Positions 61,501 to 64,000 of a stretch of DNA of 64,000 nucleotides are shown piece after piece (position 1 is the first letter of the stretch; the number at the start of each line of letters is the position of its first letter). This stretch comes from Bursaphelenchus xylophilus. Its lineage: Eukaryota > Nematoda > Chromadorea > Rhabditida > Aphelenchoididae. The DNA is taken from NCBI GenBank assembly GCA_904066235.2, contig CAJFCV020000004.1:11160001-11224000 (forward strand), given 5' to 3'. The position numbers and the translations under genes are program-made. Under the pieces are notes generated by a model that did not search any database, had not been told where the DNA came from, and saw nothing but the letters and a program-made list of their open reading frames with translations.

Positions 61501-61599
61501 CTTGTATTAGACGGGTTGGCGTTCCATTGTCTTCCGAACTTTGGCTCTTAAATTTTTTTAGCATTTTGTAGACCCTCAGAGATAATTATATGTTATAAT

Positions 61600-61995
61600 G
61601 ACGAAGTGCGACGCTCAAAGTTACACAAACCTGACGGAACTTTTGATTACTTTTCTAAAACCTCTAAACTTGAGCTTTGAAGGATAAGCCGAGACTTTTT
61701 GATTTGACGTTGGCCAAAATATAGTACTTTGTTGCGGAATTACGCATAAAAAATTTTCGTCATAATTCCATCGGGGAGGGCAACGTTTTGATGAGAAAAA
61801 AAGGTTCTTGTTTAGAACAAACTCATCTCTTTCTGGCCGCTACCGCAACTTTTTCGCACTCTCTTGTTGGGGAGTACCGTTGAATATTGAGATTTCTTTT
61901 ACAAAATTTTCCGGAAATTGATATTTGCCCTCGAACCGAAGTATGCGCATAATTTAAGGGAAATCTGAGCTTCGCGCTCCGTATACTTTCCAAAT
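61600..61995. mobile_element. Family C element (diverged)
   Basis: Left arm AAGTGCGACGCTCAAAG, interior CATAATTCCATCGGGGAGGG, right end AATCTGAGCTTCGCGCTCCG. Confidence 0.6.
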
Positions 61996-62396
61996 TTACT
62001 TTTCCAAATTTTCTAACATGAGCATCAAAATCTGTATGCTTTACCGCTGCTTTTTTTGGCCTAACTGAGTTAAATAAAGCATGAGGAAAAGAGGTATTTT
62101 TAAAATATAATTAGACCGTATATGTACATATAAATGTATGTTTAGTGGTGCCCAAAAGGACCAAAAAATTGTTCAAATTCCTGTCACCTATTTCCAGAAT
62201 TTCCAACCCCAACTTCTTCCCCAACAACCTTAAATTTTATATTGGCATTAAAATTTTATGCGCCGGTGTTTGCCTCCGACCGAATAACAAGATTCGTTTC
62301 GAAGCCCGGTTTCCAACCGGGTTATTAGTGGGTCCTTCGCCTGAGGGCAAAGCTATATGTTGACACAACTACTGTGGGTGGGAAAAATTTATTTTT

Positions 62397-62556
62397 TATC
62401 AGTCTGTCGGGCAAATTATGAGCACAATGTCGGTGTGCCGATGACGTGGCTGAAGTGAAAAGAAATTTGATTTTGTCGCGACACATTTCATTTTCTCGGA
62501 GGCAATGTGATTTGCGATGCGACAGTTTCTGCCATTGTGTTCTCTACAGACTGATA
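62397..62556. mobile_element. Family A element
   Basis: Ends TATCAGTCTGTCGGGCAAAT and TACAGACTGATA. The sub-terminal right end is degraded (GCCATTGTGTTCTC). Confidence 0.85.
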
Positions 62557-63390
62557 CTTGGGTTGAAATTATGTTCCGGGATCTATAGGATCGTCTGATA
62601 GAGAGACCTCGTTTTACGGGAGCTTGTTGTTCCGAGAAAATCGGATCTTGGGAAACACTTATATAGTATATGTAGTAGCATCTGTCATGAGGGCTGTTCC
62701 ATTCTGGCGAAGGCCTAAACATTTTTTTCTCTCTGACCGCTTCTCTCGTTCCGCCTGCTCTCTCAACGACAAAGATTGTTGAATCGTTGGACTAGACCGG
62801 CAAAGCGTGAGCTAAGATTTTTATGGATCGGTATGTGGTATATTCCCAATGCGTATGCAAATTTCAAACAAGATTGAGATATTTCCCTTTTTAGGAAAAC
62901 CTATTTCAAAAAAATAGTTTTTTATGTCATCCAAAACCATCACACTTCCCCAGGGAAAATCTCTATTTTTTGCACCTAAAAAGCCCTATTTCAAAGTGCA
63001 AGTGAAAGCAATCGGGTATTTATGATGCGAGATGACAATCGTTTTATGCCTGCTGAAGGCGTCAAGGTTTATGTACATATTAAAAGGTTTCAAGGTTTGT
63101 GGTTTTTACACAGAAATATGACGTTTTCTCCTGAATTTGACTTGTTTTCATTATGAATAATGTAAATCGACTTGTTAACTAATATTTATTTCATTTTATG
63201 CTAGCTTATTGCGCATTTATCAGTGATTTTTGTTTTTTAGATATTATATTTTTTAAGTTTTTTTTTTTGATTTTTTATCGGGGTAAGGGGAAATTTCAAA
63301 ACCATTTTTCCGATACATCTTGGACGAAAAGCCAAACTGAAGTGTTGTGCAATTCGCGATTTTACGCGTATTGTATGAAGTACGATGCAA
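62557..63390. other. No gene; family C fragment
   Basis: A family C-like stretch lies at about 62720-62880 (CTGACCGCTTCTCTCGTTCC, CAAAGCGTGAGCTAAG). The rest is AT-rich with no recognised frame. Confidence 0.35.
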
Positions 63391-63394
63391 ATCA

Positions 63395-63520
63395 AATCAA
63401 ACATTTGGTGCGCGAGAGCGGCGAGGCGAGGCATTTCGCTGCGACAATCCGCCGTTATTTTTCCGACAGACTGATAAGCTTATCAGTTTGTCGGACAAAT
63501 AATAAGCGCTTCGGGCGTAA
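63395..63520. mobile_element. Two family A ends meeting back to back
   Basis: A right end (GCGGCGAGGCGAGGCATTTC ... TTTTTCCGACAGACTGATAAG) is followed at once by a left end (CTTATCAGTTTGTCGGACAA). The junction TGATAAGCTTATCA is itself a palindrome. Confidence 0.7.
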
Positions 63521-63819
63521 AATTCGCAGGAAATAGTGATACTTCCAACACTCTCTTTACGAGAAGCTGAATTCTGCGAAACGACAAGTGTTGTTTTGAA
63601 CCGTGCATTTCAAATCGACTTCAATCTTTTCGAAAACTTCCAAAAGTTATCAAAAATGCCTCGGTGTCCCTCGGTCAATTCGTTTGTTTTGTCTTTTGTT
63701 TATCCATTTGCAGTTGTTGTGGGACTCTGCCAACATGTTGTTTTTGAGGATGAGTGGAGACGAAGGGAAAAATTTCGGCTCTACATAAGCGAGTAGGATA
63801 CACTTAGGTCTTTTGGTGA

Positions 63820-63915
63820 TACCAGTCCGTTTGCAAAGACGCTGGAGTGATTTTAGCGACACACACTGTGCGAAAAGAAAAATCCGTTTTGCACTGTGCA
63901 ATAGGCTTTTTTGGG
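63820..63915. mobile_element. Family D left half
   Basis: Left end CCAGTCCGTTTGCAAAGACG, then ATTTTAGCGACACACACTGTG and TTTTGCACTGTGCAATAGGC. The remainder may continue beyond the recognisable part. Confidence 0.65.
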
Positions 63916-64000
63916 CTGTGTCGAGAGGCCCGAGAACCCAGTAACGAGACAAGGCGAGAGCTCAAGGGTCAAGTGATTTATTCAGTGGAAAGGAGGCTTT

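Noticed and set aside
1..64000. CRISPR array, operon or prokaryotic signals
   Set aside because: The regularly recurring family A units are inverted-repeat transposons at irregular spacing in a eukaryotic, intron-bearing genome.

Overview
The window is nuclear DNA of a nematode. Three multi-exon genes can be assembled. Introns begin with GTAAG or GTGAG and end with TTTTCAG-type acceptors; one is only 46 nt long. One protein belongs to the nematode-restricted MLT-10/moulting-cycle family, and another is a supplementary-type nuclear hormone receptor. The species cannot be named from sequence alone.

Layout. (1) 1-13900: no convincing gene; almost entirely nested foldback transposable elements. 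(2) 14023-15186, minus strand: a 144-aa nucleoredoxin/tryparedoxin-like thioredoxin-fold protein whose active-site CxxC is absent. (3) 16051-16218: an intact 55-codon ORF of unknown function. (4) 17605-21986, plus strand: an eight-exon secreted MLT-10-like protein (about 642 aa) with a signal-peptide exon, a furin-type RAKR site and a C-terminal tail of LSP repeats. (5) 23815-46507, plus strand: a ten-exon nuclear receptor (about 646 aa) whose first intron is about 12.1 kb and whose fourth intron is 4.3 kb; both are full of mobile elements. (6) 46508-64000: no convincing gene, only elements and a few unique GC-richer islands that could be regulatory.

The dominant theme is small non-autonomous DNA elements. 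I name the recurrent families here and use the names below. Family A (about 150 bp, end CAGTCTGTCGGGAAAATAA, TA flanks) has more than 35 full or partial copies. Family B (about 250 bp, end CAGTGGGGGACCTGATCC) is flanked by TA. Family C (about 430 bp, end AAGTGCGACGCTCAGATTTT) is very abundant and often degraded. Families D (end CCGTTCGCAAAGTCGCTGG) and E (end CGTTCCAGAAAGTGCGTG) both carry many copies of the dyad TGCACNGTGCA. There are also two GC-rich hAT-like foldbacks with visible 8-bp target duplications, a PIF/Harbinger-like element with TTA duplications, a palindromic mariner deletion derivative, and three giant near-perfect palindromes (about 0.7, 1.8 and 2.5 kb). Two of the elements carry tRNA-like Pol III box sequences. 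Nesting is common and gives relative insertion order.

The two developmental genes (an MLT-10-like cuticle protein and a nuclear receptor) are neighbours on the same strand, 1.8 kb apart from stop to start. Their introns carry most of the gene-associated elements. If the receptor is transcribed, its pre-mRNA would contain a 1.8-kb hairpin, a possible source of double-stranded RNA. That functional link is an inference.
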